Shown here piece after piece: positions 1 through 7,604 of a stretch of 64,000 bases of DNA (position 1 is the first letter of the stretch; each line of letters opens with the position of its first letter). Source of the DNA: Isoetes taiwanensis. Lineage: Eukaryota > Streptophyta > Lycopodiopsida > Isoetales > Isoetaceae. The stretch spans positions 5,535,563 through 5,599,562 of the forward strand of contig JAJEKV010000014.1 of NCBI GenBank assembly GCA_021234155.1, given 5' to 3'. Below the pieces are notes generated by a model. That model had not been told where the DNA came from and did not search any database. It was given only the letters and a program-made list of their open reading frames with translations. The position numbers were made by a program, and so were the translations under genes.

Positions 1-796
1 TACCCTTAATCTTATTTGCTTCAGCATAATTTTTAATGAGAGCTTCAAAATGTTCTTCTACTTTTGCTACTTTACCATGGCATGTTAATAGCATCTTGAA
101 CGTTCTGTAATCTGGCTTGCATTGATCATTCTGCATTTCATTCAGCAAGCATTCAACTAACCCAAACTTCTGTTCTGCAACCAAACATTCCAACAGCACA
201 TTGTAATCATATATCGCAGGTTGATATGCAAGCATCCTTTTAGTCCATTCAAAAAAGTTAAATGATGCATCAACATCCTTAATATTTCTCACAATCTGAC
301 CAACCTGAAATGGCCCTAGTGTAAAGTTCAAGCTCTTGAGAACTACTTGGGTTTCTGCACACCAACCTTTCTGATTAACTTCTGCTGCAATATTCATCAA
401 GGCTTGTGAAATGGCTCTATCTTCTGCTGAAAACCCCTTGCAATCTTCCAACAGTTCATCTGCTACATTATCCAAGTATTTCTTATTGCCTGTAACTAAT
501 TCCTTAAAAGCAAAAATCCCCTTCGAAGGCGAAGCTGCACCAAGCTTTGGATGTTCTCCAGCCTTAAGAGTCGCTAACTCTGGGTTGTCTCCAACCTTAA
601 GATTTTCTAAATCTGGATGTTCTCCAATCTTAGGATTGGCTAAATCATGTTCAAGATATCGTTCCAGCATTTCATGATACGATAACGTAAATATACTACG
701 ACTAGACAGAGGAGAATCACGAACCCCTACATGGTACGCATTTCTAACATACCTTGAGACAAGAAAGGGAATCCGGTATGCTTTATTCCAAACCAT
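1..796 (-). CDS. PPR protein, 5' part (runs off left edge)
   Basis: Reading the minus strand from an ATG at 796 gives about 265 uninterrupted codons that continue past the left edge. An in-frame TAG lies a short way upstream, so this is the first Met. It has G at -3 and +4. The C-terminal half of the visible part looks like P-class PPR repeats (PAIYDYNVLLECLVAEQKF..., then KPDYRTFKMLLTCHGK...). It is preceded by the helical pair FQVGQIVRNIKDVDASFNFFEW seen at the front of many plant PPR proteins. Such proteins bind organellar RNA; no targeting peptide is obvious (start MVWNKAYRIPFLVSRY, basic and hydrophobic, possibly presequence-like). Residues about 60-95 hold three imperfect 11-residue repeats (KIGEHPDLENL, KVGDNPELATL, KAGEHPKLGAA), which are not PPR units. 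The visible part has no intron. The family call is firm; the exact gene is not known. Confidence 0.82.
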   Translation of the reverse strand, partial: MVWNKAYRIPFLVSRYVRNAYHVGVRDSPLSSRSIFTLSYHEMLERYLEHDLANPKIGEHPDLENLKVGDNPELATLKAGEHPKLGAASPSKGIFAFKELVTGNKKYLDNVADELLEDCKGFSAEDRAISQALMNIAAEVNQKGWCAETQVVLKSLNFTLGPFQVGQIVRNIKDVDASFNFFEWTKRMLAYQPAIYDYNVLLECLVAEQKFGLVECLLNEMQNDQCKPDYRTFKMLLTCHGKVAKVEEHFEALIKNYAEANKIKG

Positions 797-1661
797 CTCA
801 CATTTCCTTGGGCTGAATACAGCCCGGCTCCGCTAGACTTTCGGATTTAACGTACTTATTTAATTTGAGGGGAGTGCTTTTGATTTTGGGTTGAGAGCAA
901 TGGTTGGGCATAATGTTCGTATAAAGGTGACTTGTTTTGGTGTAGGCTGTTTTTGGTTTGATGGTGGAGTGGATATGCTTTTGTTTAGCAGGCGTGCCTA
1001 ACCCTCCCTACAAGAATTCCTGAAATTCTAGCTTGTCCATGTGGCTGCCATATCATGCTAAAAATAATGTGGCATAATTTTTACCCTTAGATTTCATATT
1101 ATTACATGGGGTTGCAAATTCCATGTGATCTTGAACCCTGTGCTGACACATGTCACCTCCCTACAATCCAGAATGGAAAGAGGGAAGCAAATTCCGTGCA
1201 TATGAAATTTGGCAGGCTACTCCCGGTTGTCCAAACGGTAACATAGCAACTAGAGCAAAAAACTAAAATCAATAAACCTTTCAGCTATGGGATTTGAACC
1301 CACAAATCCGAAAGCATCGTAGCAAAACTAAAAGTGTAGAAGAACATTAGGAAAATGCGGTAAATCATGAAAACTCTGCAACAGATACTGTGATGGCCCT
1401 CAAATGGAGCCTAAAACAGCATATAGCTGCCGGATTTGCTGCCAAAATCAGCCTAAAGCAGGCCTAGAGGGCCGATTTACTCTATAAAAGCATCATGGAG
1501 CGAAAACATGGCACCGCTACTTGCATGTAAGAAATATTAGCACAGGACGAGCCGTGAAAGCATGTCCTAAGTTTCTGACCGCTAACCTGGAAGAAATCGG
1601 CCTCAAAACATCCTTACCTCGGAAAAAATCGTTGTTTGCCATGCAAACTCTGAATACCTGT
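797..1661. other. Upstream region of the PPR gene, no clear gene
   Basis: This spacer shows no convincing coding sequence. On the minus strand it may hold promoter or 5' leader of the PPR gene. Around 1500-1661 the minus strand reads like the end of a spliced leader or coding exon that continues at 2712-2909 on the other side of the retroposon insertion, but I cannot assign it. Confidence 0.4.
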
Positions 1662-2697
1662 GATGGGAGATGAGGATGGTCGCTCGTGACGATGGCACTT
1701 AGGGCTGCTGGCGCTTTTCCTTGTAATTTGAGCATCTGGACTCCGTTTTTTATGATCTTTAGTTCGTTCGAAAGCTTTTCCCGAGAGCTCTCCATCAACA
1801 TCAATTTTGTTAGAGTTTGCTATCAGGTTAGGGGCCGGATTTGGGTCTGTTTGTTTTCGGCGAGTTATAGTAGGGATGGGGAAGACGGATATTGCTCCAG
1901 CGGCCAAGGCGGCAGCAAAACGGCGTGAGTCTACCACCAGTTTGGTGATACGTGATCCCCCAGTTGCTGCGCAAAAAGAGATAAACAATTCAGTTGGAAG
2001 ATCTTTGCCTTCGGTGGTGGCTACTCCAGTGGTTCTTGAAGAAAGGGATTTTCCTCCCTTGCAAGGCGCTGCGAATAAGGGAGCAGAAGTTAATGGGAAT
2101 TTGCATCAAACAGATACAGATTCCAATCCTAATGTAGTTCCTCAGCCTCGGGCAAATAATAGTGCTTGGAAGTCATCTGATTCGGTTACAAAAGTTTCAT
2201 ATCAAAGATTTAGTGATTGGCTTTGTAAGGATATATCTAATGCATCTAGAAAGGCAAGGGTAGCAGCTGCTTTGCAGGTATTGTCTGAAGGGAGTAAGGA
2301 GGAGTTGTCGGCAATCTTGGACACATTGAAAGCCCGACAGATTCAACTTCAACAACAATTGCCTCCAAATGACATATTTTACCAGTCTGACTGTCAGAGT
2401 GTAGTTCAAGCCTCTAGTATCCCCGTGGTTGAGGTGGACCATCAAGCTCATATTAAGTGTGCTGAGCACTTATCTTCCTGTGTAGTTCTTGGGTACTTTA
2501 CTGGTGGCTATTTAGATTTTTCTCGGTTTCGTGTTTGGTTATCTCTGCTTTTGACGCCTCAAGGTGGCACAGGGAGTATGATTATATTCTGTGTATGGGT
2601 GGTTTTGCGATTTCGTCCTCTAAGTTTTGAGTCCCATGTTGTATGTATCTTGATCTTCCTTGATAATAGATTGTCGTCCTTCAAAAAAAAAAAAAAA
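1662..2697 (+). mobile_element. Poly(A)-tailed LINE-like retroposon
   Basis: The segment ends in 15 A residues (2683-2697) and is flanked by a perfect 17-bp direct repeat, AAACTCTGAATACCTGT, at 1645-1661 and 2695-2711. The A tail overlaps the start of the second copy. A long target duplication plus 3' poly(A) is the signature of target-primed reverse transcription by L1-type machinery. At about 1 kb it lacks a reverse transcriptase, so it is either an internally deleted LINE or a retrocopied mRNA moved by one. The perfect duplication means a fairly recent insertion. Confidence 0.85.
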
Positions 2698-2703
2698 CTC
2701 TGA
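1876..2703 (+). CDS. ORF inside the retroposon, LINE ORF1-like or retrocopied protein
   Basis: The ATG at 1876 opens a frame of about 275 codons that only stops beyond the poly(A) tract. The first 190 or so residues look protein-like: an Ala/Lys-rich start (MGKTDIAPAAKAAAKRRE), the phrase ERDFPPLQG, and a helical Gln-rich part (SAILDTLKARQIQLQQQLP). After about residue 190 the frame becomes hydrophobic and compositionally unlike the rest, as if translated 3' UTR. The FPPL phrase recalls plant LINE ORF1 proteins, but this is a weak hint. No zinc knuckle or RNA-binding domain is visible. Probably not functional on its own. Confidence 0.35.
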   Translation: MGKTDIAPAAKAAAKRRESTTSLVIRDPPVAAQKEINNSVGRSLPSVVATPVVLEERDFPPLQGAANKGAEVNGNLHQTDTDSNPNVVPQPRANNSAWKSSDSVTKVSYQRFSDWLCKDISNASRKARVAAALQVLSEGSKEELSAILDTLKARQIQLQQQLPPNDIFYQSDCQSVVQASSIPVVEVDHQAHIKCAEHLSSCVVLGYFTGGYLDFSRFRVWLSLLLTPQGGTGSMIIFCVWVVLRFRPLSFESHVVCILIFLDNRLSSFKKKKKL

Positions 2704-2711
2704 ATACCTGT

Positions 2712-2928
2712 AAGCAGAAACCAAAGAAAAGTTGAAAAGTAAGGCAAGCGCCATAGAAACAATAAAAAAATTAAGAATATGGCGCATCCGAACTTGGAAA
2801 ATCCGAGGCAAATACCAACGTTGAGCGCCATGTCCATTGAGCTCCAAGGGCTGCAGAGCGCCATCAAGCACCACAGCTGCCCACCGCCATAGCCGGCTAC
2901 CGCCATCACCTCAACCTCCTACTGAAAA
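2712..2928. other. Spacer continuing the region interrupted by the retroposon
   Basis: Sequence that was contiguous with 1500-1661 before the retroposon landed. On the minus strand it has a hydrophobic short frame, possibly a leader exon of a minus-strand gene. No firm call. Confidence 0.25.
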
Positions 2929-3376
2929 AATGGGGAGGGGGGCACATTTGCTCCCCATTTCCATGTTGTGGGGGCGTGGCCATTGGTCCCCCATTCCGGT
3001 GTGGCTAGTCCCTCCTACCAGCTCCGTCAGTCGCGGGCCCCACCGGTCCACACCAGAATGGATCCCAATGACCATGCCTCCATGCATCCTACGGTCAAGG
3101 AAATTAGAAAATCCCTAAAAAAATTCCCAACACCGCCTTGCAGTGTATCGACTATGTGGAGGGAGGGGGGGAGGGGGGATTTGCTCAACATTTCCATGTT
3201 GTGGAAGCGTGGCCATTGGTCCCCCATTCCGGTGTGGCTGGTGACCCGCTATCGGCTCCGTCAGTCACGGGCCCCACCGATCCACACCGGAATGGTCCCA
3301 ATAATGGCCATGCCTCCATACACCCTACGGTCAAGGAAATTAGAAAATCCAACACCTCCTTCGGCGGTATCGACTA
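2929..3376. repeat. Tandem duplication, period about 233 bp
   Basis: Two adjacent, similar copies (about 2929-3150 and 3162-3376). Shared landmarks are TTCCATGTTGTGG at 2959 and 3192, CGTGGCCATTGGTCCCCCATTCCGGTG, and TACGGTCAAGGAAATTAGAAAATCC near the end of each. The copies differ by substitutions and small indels, so the duplication is not recent. The chromovirus inserted about 100 bp downstream. No coding function is evident. Confidence 0.8.
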
Positions 3377-3486
3377 ATAGATTATCTCTGCTCTTTATCT
3401 TTCGAATCACGACTTGCAGATTGGCAGAGGATCCAGGTTAATGTTTTCGTGAAGTCCAGGTTCATATTGTTTCTCTTCATATATCC

Positions 3487-5132
3487 TGTGACGTTCCAGA
3501 GGAATATACGCTATAAATACGTATATTCCTGGACCCGTCACCATACAAGTCTACCTAGGTAGCCTTGTATGCCTTAGAAAGTGGCAAGGGGTGCACATCT
3601 AAGTTAATCGCTTAACTTAGATAACCTTAGGATAAGGCCCATTTCCACATGGCCTCATCCTATTGGGCAACCGCCACACGGCCTCTCCTTAGTGGTGCCA
3701 CGTGGCATCCCATGTGGACCCACACCTATATTAGCTCTAACCCTAACCCTAGACCTTTTTCCCTGACCTAGCACTTGAACTCTCATCTACGTGCCCAAAA
3801 CCCCGTTTCGAGCACCGTTCGTCATAGCCTAGCCTGGAGCAGCAGCCCCTGGAAGGTGTGTATGATCGTTGAGGGAGCAAGTCTTCAAACCTCGTCAAGG
3901 AGCATGGAGACGCCAGGGATGGGAGGAAGCGCTTCTGGAGGAGGTAGGTTGAGTAGAGTTCATGTTAGTTCATCTGGAAGTTAGCCCTCCAGATGGGTTA
4001 GTATTTTGTGTCTAGAGTAGAGCCACCCTAGATCCTTGTTGAACATCTTGAACCCTAATCAAGGAACCCTAACTGTTAGTTAGATATGTATGATTAGGTT
4101 AAGATGTTCATATGATATTGATCATGAGGTGATGATTATGCGATGATGGTTGATCATGTTTGTTCCTCTTGTGTTGGGAAGGGGGGTAGAGACCTAGGGC
4201 CATGTGTAGTATGCTCCTAGTGTAGATCCCTTAGTTCCTATTAGTTGCGGCCTGTGCATAGGAACCCACCGGGCTATGGAGGCTATGATGTGACTTCAAA
4301 GACCGCACTGCGGGGCTAGAGACAAGATGGAGGGAGGATCCCTGCCGAGCGGGGGCTACGGGGGATCCCATAGTGGGCTAGGCTTATGGCCGGTCACCTT
4401 GTGTGGGCCGGGCATGGGTCCGACACCTCCTGGGGCGAAGGTGTTGCCCTGCCTCTCAAGAGTTGCAAGTGTCGGCTTGGCTCTTGTTTTGGGGGTTTGG
4501 TCAGTGCAATGGATGTGTCGTCCACGATTCTCTAGCCCGGTGGAGCCTCTAGACCCAGGGAAGGGGAGATGCAACCCTTCCTACCTCGGCCGGACCAGGG
4601 AGATGCAACTTGGAGTAGTCCCGATGGGTGATGCCATGGGATTGCGTATCCGGAAGGTTAGAGTCATGCCAGAGCCTGATCTAGCCTATTTGCAAAGTAT
4701 GCACAGGAGGGGCGGATGGAGTGGTCAACCCTAGCCATTGTCTTATGCCAGCCCCGCCATTGTTATGACTTCGATGCGCTCTATCTTGAGGCCTATCCAG
4801 TCAGTCGACTTCCTTATGTGTCGGAGCCACGGGTAGGAGCTCTCATGTTTTATGGCATATGATTAGGATCTTTGCATCTATGGATGTGCGGTTGGGCTAC
4901 CCTTCGAGGTAGCATATTGTATTGTATTGCTAGTTCTGACGTGTTTATGCTTCCGCTGTGATAGGAGCCCATAGGGGAAGGGCGCGCAAGACACCTTCGT
5001 GTCCCCTTCCCGCACTATGGAGCCTCCCGAGTCTTGGGATAGGCCGAGGGCCCTTTGTCGCGGTTGTTGAGCCGGACGGGGGATTTCTGCGAAAGTGTAC
5101 GGTAGCCCCGATATTTAGCAGGGAGCGTCACA
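3487..5132 (+). repeat. 5' LTR
   Basis: A 1,646-bp LTR repeated at 15003-16645. It starts TGTGACGTTCC and ends GGAGCGTCACA. Just inside the left end is a perfect 11-bp inverted repeat (AGGAATATACG at 3500-3510, CGTATATTCCT at 3520-3530) around the loop CTATAAATA. A TATA-like CTATATTAG at 3725-3733 is a candidate promoter, followed by a short CCCTAACCC run. The 69-codon frame at 3775-3984 recurs in both LTRs, but I see no protein signature in it. Confidence 0.97.
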
Positions 5133-5133
5133 A

Positions 5134-5145
5134 TGGTATCAGAGC
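5134..5145 (+). other. Primer binding site, initiator-Met tRNA
   Basis: TGGTATCAGAGC begins one base after the 5' LTR end. It matches the complement of the 3' end of plant initiator methionine tRNA, the standard primer of plant gypsy and copia elements. Confidence 0.95.
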
Positions 5146-5604
5146 GATGTTCTTGGTTGACCAAGAACTAGCACTGACCATAACCATGAAAGTAGTCTAA
5201 CAAGCCTATAAGGGTGAGAAATAGAAATTTCCACCATCGAGCCTCGAAAATTAGGAAAAAAAAAATTTCCTTAGGTAGTGAGTTCGTGATTAGGCTAAGT
5301 TGGAAGGAACGAGTCAAATTTACCTTCTAGTAAATTTGGAGTGAAAATTATGCATCTGCATCCAATTTCACCTAAAATGGGTCGAAGAAGCATGCCAATC
5401 TGAGACCCGAGTGAAAAATGGCGCAAATCCATAATTAACACTTCAAACCATTAGGAAATTTGAAAATCCAAAGGTATAATACGAATTTTTGTGTATATTA
5501 AGAATTAAACATATATTATTATTAAGGGTACTATGGGGTAATTAATAAGGGGGGCTAATAAGTAGGCCTATTAATGGTAGGAGAATATTCCCAGGGACCC
5601 TTCC

Positions 5605-5614
5605 CTTTAAATAT
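5605..5614 (+). promoter_or_regulatory. TATA-like site before the H3-like ORF
   Basis: CTTTAAATATTC sits about 90 bp upstream of the ATG at 5703, followed by a pyrimidine-rich stretch (TTTTTCCCTCC, CATCTCTCTTGC) like a plant 5' leader. It could start a separate short mRNA for the H3-like protein rather than relying on the LTR transcript. This is inference from position only. Confidence 0.35.
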
Positions 5615-5702
5615 TCCTGACACCTCATTTTTCCCTCCAAACCTTCCTCCACCTCATCTCTCTTGCTCAGCCTTACGTCACCCGTTTTCTAGACCGTTAA
5701 GT

Positions 5703-6824
5703 ATGGCTCGAACCAAGCAGACAGCTAGGAAGTTCGGCGAGCGACCTACGCTCTCGATGGCGCATGTAGCAGCGGGACGACATACGAAGAAGATCCCTGA
5801 GCACCTTCGACCTAAGAAGGGGGAAGAGGAGTTTCCCTCCAGCAGCAGCGACGAAACCTATCATGATGCTGAGGAGGAGGCACCTAGCAGTAGCTCTTCG
5901 TCAGCAGGCACCCAGAGAACCGGAGAATCCCGTCACTTCGGGCCTTCGGACACCGAGGTGGAAGAACAGGTGGAAGAGCAGCCCCAGCACCAGACCCAGG
6001 AGGCGGGCCCTTCAGTGCCCAAGAAGAAGGACAAGGAGAAGGTTGCGGAGTGGCCTGAAGAGAGAGCCGCTAGGAAGAAGAGGGAGCGCGAGCGGGAGCT
6101 GAGGGAGCAGGAAAGGCGGACCAAGAGAAGAAACGACCGCCCCCGCCGGACCGTCGTGATTGAGGAGCCTCCCCGACATGAAGAGGAGGAGGAGAGAGAA
6201 GGAGGCGATGAGGAGGAAGAGGAGGAAGGAGACGCCGAAGCCGTCGGGGAACCTTCGAACCCCGACGCAAGACCACCTTATCCAAAGTGGCCCGAGCCAC
6301 CTAAGGTGGTTAAGAAGCAGAAGGCGGGCGAGCGATCGTTCGCCTTGAAGGAGGATCGACTCTACAGACGCCGCCTCAAAGTGTACCAGCAGTACCTCCG
6401 TCGTTGGACGAGGTATAACGACTGGTACTGCCGCCAGAACATTCAACGCCACGTGGAGGGGGGTCGACCACCAAAGAACCAGCCCAAACCGCCGCCGCCA
6501 CGACCGGAGAAGCCGAAGAAGGTACACCATGGGCCTAACTCCCCGCACGCCCGAGTTTTTCGGGAGATTAAGCACTTTCAACAGTGCACTAATCTCCTGA
6601 TTAGGAAGAAGCCCTTCGAGCGGCTCATGCGGGAAGTTATGCAGGAGTTCGTCACCGACTATAGGGTGACGTCGCTCACAACCAGGGTGTTGCAGGTAAC
6701 CGCTGAGGCCGAGCTCACCCAGTTGTTCGAAGAAGGGAACCTCTGCGCGATCCACGCGAAGAGGGTGACCCTGATGCCCAAGGACATACACTTGGCGCGT
6801 CGCATCCGCAAGGAACGCCCTTGA
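5703..6824 (+). CDS. Retrotransposon-encoded histone H3-like protein
   Basis: Intact, intronless, 373 codons. I chose the ATG at 5703 (A at -3, G at +4) over the in-frame upstream ATG at 5574 (T at -3) because it exposes the H3 N-terminus. Residues 2-10 are ARTKQTARK, identical to H3 residues 1-9; residue 11 is F where H3 has S10. Residues 23-38 ([15 protein letters not shown]) resemble the H3 stretch around K36/K37 to P43. Residues 41-277 are an insert: Ser/Glu-rich (41-100), basic and probably helical with NLS character (106-149), acidic (159-180), then Pro/Lys/aromatic-rich. Residues 282-373 are the H3 fold: REIKHFQQ (alpha N), [40 protein letters not shown]. Loop 1 has canonical length, so it is not CenH3. 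Equivalents of C110, H113, R116, D123 and R129 are kept; K56 is Q and K79 is V. In other proteins this fold pairs with H4; its use here is unknown. Confidence 0.95.
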   Translation: MARTKQTARKFGERPTLSMAHVAAGRHTKKIPEHLRPKKGEEEFPSSSSDETYHDAEEEAPSSSSSSAGTQRTGESRHFGPSDTEVEEQVEEQPQHQTQEAGPSVPKKKDKEKVAEWPEERAARKKRERERELREQERRTKRRNDRPRRTVVIEEPPRHEEEEEREGGDEEEEEEGDAEAVGEPSNPDARPPYPKWPEPPKVVKKQKAGERSFALKEDRLYRRRLKVYQQYLRRWTRYNDWYCRQNIQRHVEGGRPPKNQPKPPPPRPEKPKKVHHGPNSPHARVFREIKHFQQCTNLLIRKKPFERLMREVMQEFVTDYRVTSLTTRVLQVTAEAELTQLFEEGNLCAIHAKRVTLMPKDIHLARRIRKERP

Positions 6825-7033
6825 GGATGAACTTTTGTGTAAATTAATGTACTTGCTAAAGTTTTCTCCTATAGTATAAAATTTAGTTGCAAACTGACCT
6901 TAATTTTGTATGAAAATGTGTTTAAGTAGCTCAAATTTTACTTTAGTTTTGACCATTATAATTAGAATGATCAAAATAAAGTAAATTAGTAAAGCACCCT
7001 AAAGCGGATCAGTCAAATTTTGGGATAAAATCT
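6825..7033 (+). other. AT-rich spacer after the H3-like ORF
   Basis: No coding potential. It probably includes the 3' UTR of the H3-like gene; no clear polyadenylation signal stands out. Confidence 0.4.
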
Positions 7034-7108
7034 GAAAACGGGTTGCACCGCGCCAACCCTGCTTGCGCTCGTGACGCAGAGCGGAATTTCGCGGAGCAAC
7101 CCGGTTTC
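7034..7108 (+). repeat. Stem-loop repeat, copy 1
   Basis: One of two copies, 202 bp apart. It folds back on itself: GAAA (7034-7037), CGGGTTGC (7039-7046) and CCGCG (7048-7052) pair with CGCGG (7090-7094), GCAACCCG (7096-7103) and TTTC (7105-7108). That is 17 pairs with two single mismatches. An inner CGCTC/GAGCG stem sits inside. It lies between the two accessory ORFs of the retrotransposon, so it could act in RNA (packaging, translation, 3' end) or in DNA. Confidence 0.8.
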
Positions 7109-7235
7109 GCCATTTTGACCCAAAAATATGTCCAATCTGCTCAAGGAAAGTTGCTAATTAGATTAGAATCATGCCAAATAGTCATATTAGCATCTCTAAA
7201 ATTCTAGAAACCTTCATTACAAGCTAAAAAGATCC

Positions 7236-7310
7236 GAAAACGGGTTGCACCACGCCAACCCTGCTTGCGCTCATCACGCAGAGCTGAATTTCGCGGAGCA
7301 ACCCGATTTC
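7236..7310 (+). repeat. Stem-loop repeat, copy 2
   Basis: Second copy of the structure at 7034-7108. The outer CGGGTTGC (7241-7248) and GCAACCCG (7298-7305) arms are unchanged. The CCGCG arm has become CCACG (one mismatch) and the inner stem is shortened. Most differences fall in loops or the inner part, so the outer stem is the conserved feature. Confidence 0.78.
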
Positions 7311-7486
7311 GCCCTTTTTTCGCCCAAATTGACCAAATTCAACCCAACAAGCCGCCATGTAGTGTTTCTTGCATTGCTTTGCTTAGATTTGCACTTCATG
7401 GTAGCTCATTTGGAGACCCATAGCCATAGAATAGAAGTCTTCCCCATCAAGAACCCTTGTGCACGGAACCCGAGGCACCCCTAGTC

Positions 7487-7496
7487 TATAAAAAGG
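7487..7496 (+). promoter_or_regulatory. TATA box before ORF2
   Basis: TATAAAAAGG, a strong plant TATA match, lies 118 bp before the ATG at 7605. A pyrimidine-rich leader (TCATTTGTCATTTTCTCCCC) follows. Together with the weaker site before the H3-like ORF it suggests internal promoters for accessory genes. Inference only. Confidence 0.5.
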
Positions 7497-7604
7497 GCCC
7501 TCATTTGTCATTTTCTCCCCATCCAAACTGCTCTTGGCCCTTTTGGCGATTTTCCAGCTCTCTACTCATCTCCACAAACCATTTTTCATAGCTATCTCTG
7601 CTCA

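Noticed and set aside
1276-1296. tRNA-like B box (GGTTCAAATCC on the minus strand)
   Set aside because: No A box, acceptor stem or cloverleaf around it; at most a chance match or SINE trace.
3736-3752. Telomere-like CCCTAACCC in the LTR
   Set aside because: Only two short units, within a promoter-like part of the LTR, and not the usual plant TTTAGGG type.
3775-3984. Small ORF present in both LTRs
   Set aside because: LTR sequence is duplicated, so recurrence is expected; no domain is seen.
5574-5702. Upstream in-frame ATG (5574) as start of the H3-like ORF
   Set aside because: Poor start context and a Pro/Phe-rich, leader-like translation; it would hide the conserved H3 N-terminus.
5933-6791. 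Long antisense frames opposite the H3-like ORF
   Set aside because: Leu/Arg/Pro-rich shadows of a GC-rich coding strand, without protein signatures.
5703-6824. Centromeric H3 (CenH3) identity for the H3-like ORF
   Set aside because: Loop 1 between the second-helix start and TDYR...LQ has the canonical H3 length with no CATD-type insertion, and the N-terminus is the canonical H3 tail, which CenH3 proteins do not keep to this degree.
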